Assembly: GCA_016789125.1 (NCBI GenBank)
Contig: JAEUNU010000008.1
Span: forward strand, 1-47,808
Source of the DNA: Zoogloea sp.
Lineage (GTDB): Bacteria > Pseudomonadota > Gammaproteobacteria > Burkholderiales > Rhodocyclaceae
Reading direction: 5' to 3'
DNA length: 47,808 nucleotides
Position numbers and translations under genes: made by a program. Below are positions 8,293 to 17,400 of the stretch, piece after piece. The notes under the pieces were generated by a model. That model worked only from the letters and a program-made list of their open reading frames with translations. It did not search any database and was not told the DNA's origin. Every line of letters starts with the position of its first letter. Positions within the stretch are counted from its first letter, which is position 1.

Positions 8293-9222
8293 ATGACCCT
8301 GTTCTCCCTGATCATCGCCCTGCTCATCGAGCAATTACGCCCCCTTCCTGCCGCGCGTGTCGTCCAGACGCCGCTGATGATGTTTGCCCGCTTTCTCGAG
8401 GATCGCTTCAATGATGGCGAGGCGCGTCATGGTGCTGTGGCCTGGTGGGTCGCGATTCTTGCCGCCTGCCTGGTCACCGCGCTGGTTTACTTTGCCCTGC
8501 TGAGTCTCCACCCTCTCCTGGGCCTGCTGTTCAATGTGTTGGTTCTTTACCTGACCATGGGTTTCCGGCAGGTCAGTCATTTCTTTACCGATATCCAGCT
8601 GGCGCTGCGGATGGGCGAACTTGCGCGGGCACGGCAACTGATCAGCGAATGGCGTGGTGCCTCCCACGATCAATCCAGCTCCAGTGAAGTGGCCCGACTG
8701 GCGATCGAGGAAGCCCTGCAGGCGTCACATCGCAATGTTTTTGGCGTGGTGGTCTGGTTCGTGCTTTTGCCGGGGCCGATCGGTGCGGTGCTCTACCGTA
8801 TGGCGTCCTTTTTTGATCAGGCCTGGGGGCAGCGTCGTGGCGAGCAGCACTTCGGTGATTTCGGTGATTTTGCCCGAAAGGCTTTCGCTATCCTTGACTG
8901 GGTTCCCGTGCGGCTGACTGCTGCCGCGTTCTCGATAGTCGGAGATTTCGAGGACGGAGTCCATTGCTGGCGCACTCAGGCGAATCAATGGAAGAACAAG
9001 GCTTCCGGTATACTGCTGGCAAGTGGCGGAGGTGCCCTGGGCGTCCGCCTCGGCATGCCGATCCACGAATCCGGTGAGGTGCTTGAACGTCCGGAAATGG
9101 GTGTCGGAGACGACGCCGATGCAGAGTTCATGCAAAGTACTGTCGGCTTGGTATGGCGCACCTTGGTGCTGGTGTTCCTGGTACTGGCGCTGCTTGGTGT
9201 CGCGGGCTGGGTCGGTAATTAA
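8293..9222 (+). CDS. CobD/CbiB-like membrane protein
   Basis: This 309-residue protein has several hydrophobic segments: N-terminal helix, about 50–90, about 150–170, and a C-terminal helix at 285–305. It resembles the CobD/CbiB family, whose true members attach the aminopropanol arm to cobyric acid. The start MTLFSLIIALLIEQLRP fits the family. No other cobalamin genes are near, and betaproteobacteria carry a shorter CobD-like paralogue in non-cobalamin context (also resembling AmpE). The cobalamin role is therefore unproven. The ATG at 8293 is chosen because the 11 residues before it are non-hydrophobic and outside the family pattern. Confidence 0.75.
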   Translation: MTLFSLIIALLIEQLRPLPAARVVQTPLMMFARFLEDRFNDGEARHGAVAWWVAILAACLVTALVYFALLSLHPLLGLLFNVLVLYLTMGFRQVSHFFTDIQLALRMGELARARQLISEWRGASHDQSSSSEVARLAIEEALQASHRNVFGVVVWFVLLPGPIGAVLYRMASFFDQAWGQRRGEQHFGDFGDFARKAFAILDWVPVRLTAAAFSIVGDFEDGVHCWRTQANQWKNKASGILLASGGGALGVRLGMPIHESGEVLERPEMGVGDDADAEFMQSTVGLVWRTLVLVFLVLALLGVAGWVGN

Positions 9223-9247
9223 TCGTAGCAATTGAGGAGGAAATAAG

Positions 9248-10432
9248 ATGGCTAGTCGTGAAGTTGTCGTTTTGAGTGCAGTCCGTTCCCCTATCGGTGC
9301 TTTTGGCGGCTCCCTCGCCGATTTCGATACGAGTGAGCTGGCCGGTCTCGTCATGAAAGAGGCGATTGCCCGTTCCACCGTCGATCCGCAGCTGATCAAC
9401 TACGTCACCGTTGGCACCACCATGCCGACCGACTCCCGCTACGCCTACGCCTCCCGCGTCGCCTCGATCCAGGCTGGCCTGTCGATGGAATCCGTCGCCA
9501 TGCAGGTTTCCCGCCTGTGCGCTTCCGGTCTGCAGGGTATCGTCACGACCGCCCAGAACATCCTGCTCGGCGATGCCGACTACGGTATCGGCGGTGGCGT
9601 CGAAGTCATGTCCAAGGCTGCTTACCTGATGCCGGCGCTGCGTAGCGGTGCCCGCATGGGTGACACCAAGGCCATCGACTCCATGGTCGCCGTGCTGACC
9701 GATCCGTTCGGTGTCGGCCACATGGGCATCACCGCCGAGAATCTGGCTGCCAAGCATGGCATCACCCGTGAAGAGCAGGATGCCTTCGCCGTCGAATCCC
9801 AGCGTCGTGCCGCTGCGGCCATCGATGCCGGCTATTTCAAGTCCCAGATCTTCCCGATCGTGAAGCAGACCCGCAAGGGCGAAGTCGTGTTCGATACCGA
9901 CGAGCATCTGAAGCGCGGCACGACCATGGAATCCCTTGCAAAGATGAAGCCGGCCTTCAAGAAGGACGGCACCGTGACTGCGGGCAACGCCTCCGGCATC
10001 AACGACGGCGCGGCCTTCTTTGTTCTGGCCGACGGCACCACTGCCGTCAACGCGGGCTACAAGCCCATGGCCCGCCTGGTTTCTTACGCGATCGCCGGTG
10101 TGCCGAACGACATCATGGGCGAGGGCCCGATCCCGGCCTCGCGCATTGCGCTCAAGAAGGCTGGCCTGACCCTCGACCAGATGGACGTCATCGAGTCCAA
10201 CGAAGCCTTTGCTGCCCAGGCTCTGTCGGTTGCCAAGGTGCTTGGCCTGGATCCCGCCAAGACCAACCCGAACGGCGGCGCCATCGCGCTGGGTCACCCG
10301 GTCGGCTGTTCTGGTGCCTTCATTGCCACCAAGGCTCTCTACGAGCTGCAGCGTACCGGCGGTCGTTACGCGCTGGTCACGATGTGTATCGGCGGTGGCC
10401 AGGGCATTGCCACCGTGTTCGAGCGCATCTGA
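9248..10432 (+). CDS. Acetyl-CoA C-acyltransferase (beta-ketothiolase, BktB-like)
   Basis: A 394-residue thiolase, which condenses or cleaves acyl-CoA units in fatty-acid or aromatic breakdown or in polyhydroxyalkanoate synthesis. The acylated Cys91 (SRLCASGLQ), the GHPVGCSGA histidine block (about 350) and the final CIGGGQG cysteine (about 380) are all present. The sequence follows Cupriavidus BktB along its length as I recall it. A very strong ribosome site (GAGGAGG) precedes the ATG. It stands alone between the CobD-like gene and hupB and is followed by a terminator. Confidence 0.93.
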   Translation: MASREVVVLSAVRSPIGAFGGSLADFDTSELAGLVMKEAIARSTVDPQLINYVTVGTTMPTDSRYAYASRVASIQAGLSMESVAMQVSRLCASGLQGIVTTAQNILLGDADYGIGGGVEVMSKAAYLMPALRSGARMGDTKAIDSMVAVLTDPFGVGHMGITAENLAAKHGITREEQDAFAVESQRRAAAAIDAGYFKSQIFPIVKQTRKGEVVFDTDEHLKRGTTMESLAKMKPAFKKDGTVTAGNASGINDGAAFFVLADGTTAVNAGYKPMARLVSYAIAGVPNDIMGEGPIPASRIALKKAGLTLDQMDVIESNEAFAAQALSVAKVLGLDPAKTNPNGGAIALGHPVGCSGAFIATKALYELQRTGGRYALVTMCIGGGQGIATVFERI

Positions 10433-10489
10433 TCATGATCTGATTTTGGGGGCTGTTTCTACTGCCCCCATCCGCTTCACTTGCGCAAG

Positions 10490-10528
10490 CCCCCGTCCGG
10501 TTGAGAAGCCGGTCGGGGGTTTCTTTTT
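10490..10528 (+). terminator. Intrinsic terminator after the thiolase
   Basis: Eleven-base arms (10490–10500 with 10509–10519, one mismatch) close a short loop, followed by TTTCTTTTT. A further GGGGGC/GCCCCC hairpin (10448–10453 with 10464–10469) lies just before it but lacks a T-run. Confidence 0.88.
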
Positions 10529-10602
10529 GTGCGAGCAGCCCGCTCGCCGGTCGAATGCGGGGGCGTCCCGTGCGAAGTTGTCGTGCCGGGTGTCGTAGTC
10601 TC

Positions 10603-10631
10603 TTGACATCGTGTTTTTCAGGGCGTTATAT
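10603..10631 (+). promoter_or_regulatory. Sigma-70 promoter of hupB
   Basis: A perfect -35 TTGACA (10603–10608), a 17-base spacer and the -10 TTATAT (10626–10631) would start transcription near 10638, giving a leader of about 80 bases before the hupB GTG. This is one of the best sigma-70 promoters in the window, as expected for an abundant DNA-binding protein. Confidence 0.8.
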
Positions 10632-10720
10632 AAAGCAAGACGTGGTTTTCTGGCGTGTGTCGTTTCAGTATTTGCAGAGGTGGTTTCCTGTTTGTTAAAT
10701 CTGATGACGAGGGGGCTGGC

Positions 10721-10993
10721 GTGAACAAATCCGAATTGATTGACCAGATTGCGCTTGAGGCGGAGATCTCCAAGGCTGCGGCCGGCCGGGCGCTGGACGC
10801 CGCCATCTCGGCCGTCAAGCAGGCGCTGAAGAAGGGTGACAGCGTCACCCTGGTCGGCTTTGGAACCTTTAATGTGGGCAAGCGTGCCGCGCGAACAGGG
10901 CGTAATCCCAGGACGGGGGCGGCGATCAAGATCAAGTCGGCAAAGATCCCGAAATTCAGGCCTGGCAAAGCCCTGAAAGATGCGCTAAACTAG
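10721..10993 (+). CDS. hupB: DNA-binding protein HU-beta
   Basis: A 90-residue HU protein: [11 protein letters not shown] at the start, [21 protein letters not shown] (the DNA-clasping arm) and [15 protein letters not shown] at the end. HU bends and compacts DNA as a dimer. The start is GTG at 10721 behind a GAGGGGG ribosome site; the frame is open further upstream but does not match HU. As in many proteobacteria it lies before ppiD, here with two tRNA genes inserted between. Confidence 0.97.
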   Translation: MNKSELIDQIALEAEISKAAAGRALDAAISAVKQALKKGDSVTLVGFGTFNVGKRAARTGRNPRTGAAIKIKSAKIPKFRPGKALKDALN

Positions 10994-11032
10994 CGGGCTG
11001 TTGTTGCGGCGGATTGGTTCTGCCCGGCAAGC

Positions 11033-11108
11033 GGGTGCTTAGCTCAGTTGGTAGAGCGTCGCCCTTACAAGGCGAATGTCGGCGGTTCGACCCCGTCAGC
11101 ACCCACCA
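11033..11108 (+). tRNA. tRNA-Val (anticodon TAC)
   Basis: A 76-base cloverleaf with acceptor strand GGGTGCT pairing with AGCACCC, D-arm GCTCAGTTGGTAGAGC, anticodon TAC in CCCTTACAAGG, T-arm GGCGGTTCGACCCCGTC and an encoded CCA end. Confidence 0.97.
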
Positions 11109-11134
11109 CTCGCTTCTGAGAGTGGCGCACATCT

Positions 11135-11211
11135 GGAGTGGTAGTTCAGTTGGTTAGAATACCGGCCTGTCACGCCGGGGGTCGCGGGTTCGAGTCCCGT
11201 CCACTCCGCCA
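11135..11211 (+). tRNA. tRNA-Asp (anticodon GTC)
   Basis: A 77-base cloverleaf with acceptor GGAGTGG pairing with CCACTCC, anticodon GTC in GCCTGTCACGC, T-arm GCGGGTTCGAGTCCCGT and an encoded CCA. It is 26 bases after tRNA-Val, so the two are probably co-transcribed. Confidence 0.97.
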
Positions 11212-11252
11212 AAAAATTGACTGATCAGTAAACGAGGTCAGTCGTTCCCGAG

Positions 11253-11276
11253 AGGGCCGCTGCTGCGGCCCTTTTT
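11253..11276 (+). terminator. Intrinsic terminator after the tRNA pair
   Basis: AGGGCCGC (11253–11260), loop TGCT, GCGGCCCT (11265–11272), then TTTT. It closes the hupB/tRNA transcription unit. Confidence 0.88.
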
Positions 11277-11353
11277 GTTGCAGCCTTTTACAAAGAATCC
11301 CGGCGGCCGCATGAGGGCTTGTTCGGTGTGACTTGCCCGGGTAGACTGCGTCG

Positions 11354-11500
11354 CGTCCATCAGCAACGCCGCCCGATGGTATGGGTTTCAACCGGGCTCC
11401 GGTCGCTGCTACGTGGGTTTGTTCCCCGCGTCCGCTGCGGGCTGCTTCAGCGCCCCAGCCGAAATTTCGAGAGGCGAACGAGAGTTCGCCTTTTTGTTTT
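11354..11500 (+). ncRNA. Possible small RNA between tRNA-Asp and ppiD
   Basis: A promoter-like pair TTGTTC (11319–11324), 17 bases, TAGACT (11342–11347) lies after the tRNA terminator. A strong second terminator ends this stretch just before ppiD. The roughly 145 bases between hold no convincing coding frame. They contain several GC-rich inverted segments, for example CCATC…GATGG around 11357–11380. I do not recognise it as 6S, tmRNA, SRP RNA or RNase P RNA. It could also be an untranslated leader of ppiD with an attenuator. Confidence 0.35.
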
Positions 11501-11501
11501 T
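11472..11501 (+). terminator. Strong intrinsic terminator before ppiD
   Basis: AGGCGAAC (11472–11479), tetraloop GAGA, GTTCGCCT (11484–11491), then TTTTGTTTTT. Nothing coding ends here, and the ppiD start is only about 45 bases further. The terminator therefore serves an RNA that begins after 11276, or attenuates ppiD. Confidence 0.85.
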
Positions 11502-11545
11502 CAAAGAAGCGGTTTTCCGCTGTCATCAGTATCTTGGGAGTCAGC

Positions 11546-13450
11546 ATGTTTGACGCCGTACGCAACAATAAGAAGGTCGTCCAGGTATTTCTGGTGATGA
11601 TCACATTGCCGTTTGCCTTCTTTGGCGTCGAGTCCTACGTCAAGAACGCGGGCAACGGTGATGGTGTGGCCACCATCGCGGGTAGCACCATTCAGTTGGG
11701 AGAGTTCCAGCAGGCCCTGCGTGAGCAGCAGGAGCGGATGCGCGGCGCCATGGGGGCCAGTTTCAACCCCGCCATGCTGGATACACCCGAGGCCCGTCGC
11801 GCGGTGCTCGAGAACCTGGTCAATCAGCGTCTTCTCGCGCTGGATGCCCAGAAGATGCGGCTCAGCGTTTCCGATGCGAGCCTGCGTGACACGATCGCGG
11901 CGATCCCAGCTTTCCAGGAGAACGGGCATTTCTCGCTGCCGCGCTATGAGGCAGTCCTGAAGGCGCAAGGTATGACACAGGCCGTCTTCGAGAGCCGCTT
12001 GCGTCATGATCTGGCCCTGCAGCAGGTGCTCGGCGCCGTGGCTGAGGGCGTTCTGGTGCCGCAGGGCTCCGTGGATCAGGTTTATTCGGTTCAGCTCGAG
12101 GAGCGTACCGTCAGCGAGGTTCGCCTCCCGGCTGCTCAGTTTGCCGCTGGCGTCAAGCTTGCGGACGATGCAGCACGCAAGTTCTACGATGCCGAGCGCA
12201 AGCGTTTCGAGATGCCAGCCCAGGTGAAGGCGGAATACATCGTGCTCAGCAAGGACGCCGTCGCCAGTCAGTTGAGTGTCTCCGACGCCGATGTCCGCAA
12301 GGAATACGACGCCCATCCGGAACGTTTCAACCAGGGTGAGGAGCGGCGCGCCAGCCACATCCTGATCCAGGCCGACAAGGGGGCCGGTGATGCGGTCCTC
12401 AAGGCTGCCCGGGAGAAGGCCGAGGCCTTGCTGAAGCAGGTCACCGCCAAGCCGGATGACTTTGCCCGCCTGGCCAAGGAAAACTCCCAGGACCCCGGCT
12501 CGGCCGAGAAGGGCGGCGACCTGGGCTTTTTCGCTCGCGGCGCCATGGTCAAGGAGTTCGAGGATGCGGCTTTCGGCCTGAAGAAGGAAGGCGAGATGTC
12601 TGGCGTTGTGCAGTCGGACTTCGGCTTCCACATCATTCGCCTGACTGGCGTGAAGGCCAGCAAGGCGCGCCCGTTCGACGAGGTGAAGGGCGAGATCGCC
12701 GCCGAACTGAAGCGCAACGAGGCTGCGAAGAAATTTGCCGAACTCGTCGAGAGCTTCACCAATACGGTGTACGAGCAGGCTGACAGCCTGAAGCCCGCTG
12801 CCGAGAAATTCAAGCTCGCCATCCAGACGACCGACTGGATCGCGCAGGACGGCAAGGCTCCGGGGCCCTTCAGCAACGAAAAGCTCATCGGTGAGCTGTT
12901 CTCCGACGAGGCCCTCAAGAACAAGCGCAACACCAGCGCGGTGGATGTCGGCAACGGCACCCTGGTCGCTGCGCGGGTGCTCGAGCACAAGGCGGCTGCC
13001 CTGCGCCCCTTCGAGGAGGTGAAGCCGGTTATCGAGAAGGCCCTCGGCAACGAGGAGGCCGTGAAGCTGGCCGAGAAGGATGGTGAAGGCAAGCTGGCCC
13101 AACTCGTCAAGGGAGACGCCGTCACTCTGGCGTGGAGCCCGGCGCAGGCAATCTCCCGCAGTGAGCAGGGGCTGCCGCCGGAGGTGCTGCGCGCGATCTT
13201 CCGGGCCTCCACCGACAAGCTGCCTGCCTACGCAGGCGTGAAGGTACCGGGAGCGGGTTACGCGCTGTATCGCATCGAGAAGGTGAATCGCCCGGTGGCC
13301 AAGGAAGACGACCCGCGTCGGGCGGCGATCAAGCAGCAGTACGCCCGCGTGCTCGCCGAGCAGGATTTTGGCGCCTACATTGCGGCACTGCGCAAGCGTC
13401 ACGACGTGAAGGTCAACTACGCGCTGCTGGACGAGCCGAAGGACAAGTAG
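11546..13450 (+). CDS. ppiD: Periplasmic folding chaperone PpiD (SurA-N/PPIC domains)
   Basis: A 634-residue protein anchored by one N-terminal helix (about 12–30, preceded by basic residues), with the rest in the periplasm. The N-terminal SurA-like chaperone region is followed by one parvulin domain (about 265–370) that includes RRASHILIQAD, FARLAKENSQDPGSAEKGGDLGFF and FGFHIIRLTG. A C-terminal chaperone half completes it. PpiD helps newly secreted proteins leave the Sec translocon. The start at 11546 gives MFDAVRNNKK, the standard PpiD start, with GGGAG 5 bases before it; the longer frame runs into the terminator. The hupB–ppiD order is conserved in proteobacteria. Confidence 0.94.
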   Translation: MFDAVRNNKKVVQVFLVMITLPFAFFGVESYVKNAGNGDGVATIAGSTIQLGEFQQALREQQERMRGAMGASFNPAMLDTPEARRAVLENLVNQRLLALDAQKMRLSVSDASLRDTIAAIPAFQENGHFSLPRYEAVLKAQGMTQAVFESRLRHDLALQQVLGAVAEGVLVPQGSVDQVYSVQLEERTVSEVRLPAAQFAAGVKLADDAARKFYDAERKRFEMPAQVKAEYIVLSKDAVASQLSVSDADVRKEYDAHPERFNQGEERRASHILIQADKGAGDAVLKAAREKAEALLKQVTAKPDDFARLAKENSQDPGSAEKGGDLGFFARGAMVKEFEDAAFGLKKEGEMSGVVQSDFGFHIIRLTGVKASKARPFDEVKGEIAAELKRNEAAKKFAELVESFTNTVYEQADSLKPAAEKFKLAIQTTDWIAQDGKAPGPFSNEKLIGELFSDEALKNKRNTSAVDVGNGTLVAARVLEHKAAALRPFEEVKPVIEKALGNEEAVKLAEKDGEGKLAQLVKGDAVTLAWSPAQAISRSEQGLPPEVLRAIFRASTDKLPAYAGVKVPGAGYALYRIEKVNRPVAKEDDPRRAAIKQQYARVLAEQDFGAYIAALRKRHDVKVNYALLDEPKDK

Positions 13451-13460
13451 GCGTTCGCAC

Positions 13461-13486
13461 CGGCCCTGGGGGCCGCGGACTTTTTT
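13461..13486 (+). terminator. Likely intrinsic terminator after ppiD
   Basis: CGGCCC (13461–13466), loop TGG, GGGCCG (13470–13475), then CGGAC and six T. It lies 10 bases after the ppiD stop. Confidence 0.6.
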
Positions 13487-13603
13487 CGGGCCTGGCGAGT
13501 CGTTGCCGGGCCCTAACTTTATCGGGCTCCCGAGGAGCGGCTCTCAAGCTTTGCCGATCCGGTTCGCTAATCACTGATCAGCGATTCGAAACAAGGCGAT
13601 TCC

Positions 13604-14410
13604 ATGTCATCAGATCTCGGACGGCTTCTTCTTCTGCTTGTGGAGCCTTCCGCGATGCAGGCAAAGATCATCCGCAAGGCCTGTGACGAGATCGGCGTCA
13701 GGCAGGTGGATGTGGTCGGAACCGCGCGTGAGGCCCTCGATGCCATGGCCAGGCTGCGGCCCGACGTGGTGCTGTCGGCGCTATACCTTCCCGATGGCGC
13801 AGGTACGGGCCTGGTCGCCGCCATGCGCGCCGATCCGGCTCTTGCGAGCCTTCCCTTCATCCTGGTGTCCAGCGAGACCCGCCCCCAGGCGCTCGACCCG
13901 GTGCGCCAGGCCGGCGCCTGCGGCATCGTGCCCAAGCCGTTCGCGCCACGCCAGCTTGCGCTGGCGATCAATGCCACGCTCGATTACCTGTCGCTCGATT
14001 ACAGCTTCGACAATCAGTTTGATCTGGAGGTGCTGCGAGTGCTGCTGGTGGACGACAGCGCCAATGCCCGGCGTTTCATGCGCCGGGTGCTGGAGAATCT
14101 GGGCATCAGCCACATCATCGAGGCCGCCGACGGCAAGGAGGCGGTGGCGCTGATGGAAGAGACGATGGTCGACCTCGTCGTCACCGACTACAACATGCCC
14201 GAGATGGATGGCCGCGAGTTTGTCGAATACGTGCGAAGCCGCAGCTGGCAGCGCAACGTGCCTATCCTGATGGTGACCAGCGAAACCAACCAGGGGCGCC
14301 TCGCCGCGGTGGAGGCGGCCGGCGTGTCGGGCATCTGCGACAAACCCTTCGAGCCGGCCGTGGTGCGGCGCTTGCTTGCGAGAATGCTGAGCCAGGGTGC
14401 GGCTGGCTAG
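13604..14410 (+). CDS. Response regulator with two receiver domains, the first degenerate
   Basis: This 268-residue protein is two receiver domains with no output domain. The second (about 144–262) is complete: acidic pair Asp150/Asp151, phospho-acceptor Asp195 in VVTDYNMPEMDG, Thr225 and Lys247. The first (about 8–125) keeps the fold and Lys111 but has Glu14-Pro15 at the acidic pair. Ala59 stands where the phospho-acceptor should be (VVLSALYLPDG). It should not be phosphorylated and probably acts as a protein-binding module. CheY-like signalling by protein contact is likely. The partner kinase is not adjacent; the gene converges on mfd with 15 bases between. Confidence 0.88.
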   Translation: MSSDLGRLLLLLVEPSAMQAKIIRKACDEIGVRQVDVVGTAREALDAMARLRPDVVLSALYLPDGAGTGLVAAMRADPALASLPFILVSSETRPQALDPVRQAGACGIVPKPFAPRQLALAINATLDYLSLDYSFDNQFDLEVLRVLLVDDSANARRFMRRVLENLGISHIIEAADGKEAVALMEETMVDLVVTDYNMPEMDGREFVEYVRSRSWQRNVPILMVTSETNQGRLAAVEAAGVSGICDKPFEPAVVRRLLARMLSQGAAG

Positions 14411-14425
14411 GCGGCGCCCGGCAGC

Positions 14426-17400
14426 TCAGGCCTTCACGGCGTCGAGCAGCGCCTTTACCGCAGCAACCCGTGCCTTCAGGTCGGGGGTGGCGATCTTGCG
14501 GACGAGCTTGTCCGGGCCGGACATCTTGGTGTGCTTGTCTTTCTGGATCAGCGTGATGATCTTCATCGGGTCGATCGGTGCGCTGGCGTCGAACTGCACG
14601 CTGATCTGGCTCTCCGAGGCTTCCATCTTGGCGACGCCGTAGGGCTTGACCAGCATGCGCAGGCGGTGGGTTTCGAGCAGCGTCCGGGTCTGCGGGGGCA
14701 TCTCGCCGAAGCGGTCGATGAGTTCTTCCTGCAGGGCCTGTAGTTCGTCCTCGCTCTCGCAGTTGGCCAGGCGCTTGTAGAGCGTGAGGCGCTCCTGCAC
14801 GTCGCTGCAGTAGTCGTTAGGGAGCAGGGCCGGGGCGTGGAGCTTGATCTCGGAAACCACCTCGAGGGGCTGGCTGAGGTCGGGCTCCTTGCCGCGCTGC
14901 AGGTCGCGCACGGCGCGCTTGAGCATCTCGGTGTAAAGGCTGACGCCGACCTGCTGGATCTCGCCCGACTGGTTCTCGCCGAGCACCTCGCCGGCGCCGC
15001 GGATTTCAAGATCCTGCATAGCCAGGTAGAAGCCGGAACCGAGCTCCTCCATCATCGTGATCGCCTCGAGGCGCTTCTGGGCCTGGGCGGTGGGCTTGGC
15101 GTGGGCGTCGGTGAGCAGGTAGGCGTAGGCCTGGTGGTGGGAGCGCCCGACCCGGCCGCGCAGCTGGTGCAGCTGGGCCAGGCCGAAGCGGTCGGCGCGG
15201 TTGATGATGATGGTGTTGGCGGTGGGGATGTTGATGCCGGTCTCGATGATGGTGGTGCACAGCAGCAGGTTGGCCTTCTGGGTGGTGAAGTCACGCATGA
15301 CGCGCTCGAGCTCGCGCTCCGGCAGCTGGCCGTGACCGATGACGATGCGGGCCTCGGGCAGCAGCTCCTCGAGCGCCTCGCGCATGTTCTCGATGGTCTC
15401 GACCTCGTTGTGCAAAAAGTACACCTGCCCGCCGCGCTTGAACTCGCGGATCACCGCTTCGCGTACGATACCCTTGCTGTAGCGCTGCACGAAGGTCTTG
15501 ATGGCGAGGCGCTTCTGCGGGGCGGTGGCGATCACCGAGAACTCGCGCAGGCCTTCGAGCGCCAGCCCCAGCGTGCGCGGGATCGGCGTGGCGGTGAGGG
15601 TGAGGATGTCCACCTCGCTGCGCAGGGCCTTGAGCGCCTCTTTCTGGCGCACGCCAAAGCGGTGCTCCTCGTCGATGATGACGAGGCCCAGGCGCTTGAA
15701 GGTGACATCCTTCTGCAGCAGCCGGTGGGTGCCGATCAGGATGTCCACCTTGCCCTCGCCCAGCTGCTTGATCGCCTCGGCCTGCTCCTTGGCACTCTTG
15801 AAGCGGGAGAGCTCGGCCACCTTGATCGGCCAGTCGGCGAAGCGGTCGGCGAAGGTCTGGTAGTGCTGTTCGGCGAGCAGTGTGGTGGGGCACAGCACGA
15901 CCACCTGCTTGCCGTCGGCCACGGCGATGAAGGCGGCGCGCAGCGCGACCTCGGTCTTGCCGAAGCCCACGTCGCCGCACACCAGGCGGTCCATCGGGCG
16001 GCCGGACTTCATGTCGGCCACGACGGCATCGATGGCGGCCATCTGGTCGGGGGTCTCCTCGAAGCCGAAGCCGTCGGCGAAGGCTTCCAGGTCGTGCTGC
16101 TTGAAGTCGAACTGGTGGCCCTTGCGGGCGGCGCGCTGGGCGTAGAGCGCCAGCAGCTCGGCGGCGGTGTCGCGCACCTGCTGGGCGGCTTTTTTCTTGG
16201 CCTTCTCCCACTGGCCGGAGCCGAGGGTATGCAGGTGCACCGCCTCCGGGTCGGCCCCGGCGTAGCGGGTGATCACGTGCAGCTGCGACACCGGCACGTA
16301 GAGCTTGTCGCCGTTGGCGTATTCGAGGTGCAGGAACTCGGTCTGGCCTTCGCCGAGGTCCATGTGGACGAGGCCCATGTAGCGGCCGATGCCATGGCTG
16401 GAGTGCACCACCGGGTCGCCGGGCTTGAGCTCGGACAGGTCGCGCAGCCAGCCTTCCATCGTCGCCGCCTTGCGGCTGTCGCGGCGGGTGCGGCTGCGGG
16501 CGGTGGCGGCGTAGAGCTCGGATTCTGTGACGACGGCGAGGCCGGCGTCGGCCAGTACGAAGCCGGCGGCAAGGGGGCCGGTGCCGAGGGCGAGCCGGCT
16601 GTCGCCCGCCACGAAGGCGTCGAAGTCGGCGCTGTGGGTGGGCTTGAGGGCGTATTCGGCGAAGTATTCGGCGATGGTCTGCTGCCGGCCGGCCGATTCG
16701 GCGAGCACCAGCACGCGCCCCGGGAAGCCGGCGCAGAAGGCCTTGAAGCGGTGGAGCGGGTCGCTCGCCTTGCGCTCGACGGAGACGTCGGGCAGCGCCT
16801 CGGCGGGCCCGCCGGTGGCGCCGGCTGGCAGTGCCAGGCGGGGGCGCTGCTTGAGGGCGACGAAGAAGGCTTCCTCCGACAGGAAGAGCTGGTCCGGCGC
16901 CATGATTGGCCGGGTCTTGTCGCCACCCAGCAGTTGGTGGCGGCTGCGGGCGTCCTTCCAGAAGGCTTCGATGGCGGCCGGGACGTCACGGTGCAGCAGG
17001 ATCGCGCTGCTGTCGGGCAGGTAGTCGAAGAGCGTGGCGGTTTCGTCGAAGAAGAGCGGCAGGTAGTACTCGATGCCCGCCGGGGCGATGCCGTTGGAGA
17101 CGTCCTTGTAAACGGTGCAGCGGGACGGGTCGCCTTCGAAGGTTTCGCGGAAGCGGCCGCGGAAGCGGGTGCGGCCGGTTTCGTCCATGGGGAACTCGCG
17201 GGCCGGCAGCAGGCGCACGTCACGCACGGGGAACACCGTGCGCTGGGTGTCGGGGTCGAAGGTCTTGATGCTCTCGATCTCGTCGTCGAAGAGGTCGATG
17301 CGGTAGGGCAGGGCGGCGCCCATCGGGAAGAGGTCCACAAGCCCGCCGCGCACGCTGTATTCGCCCGGCGACATCACCTGGGTAACGTGGGCGTAGCCGG

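Noticed and set aside
11354..11500. 6S RNA, SRP RNA, tmRNA or RNase P RNA before ppiD
   Set aside because: The signature sequences of these RNAs are not present and I could not pair the ends as in 6S RNA, so it is kept only as an unnamed candidate.
11170..11604. 144-codon leftward frame with the ending RSGRDSNPRPPA
   Set aside because: This peptide is the well-known false translation of the antisense strand of tRNA-Asp; the frame also covers two terminators.
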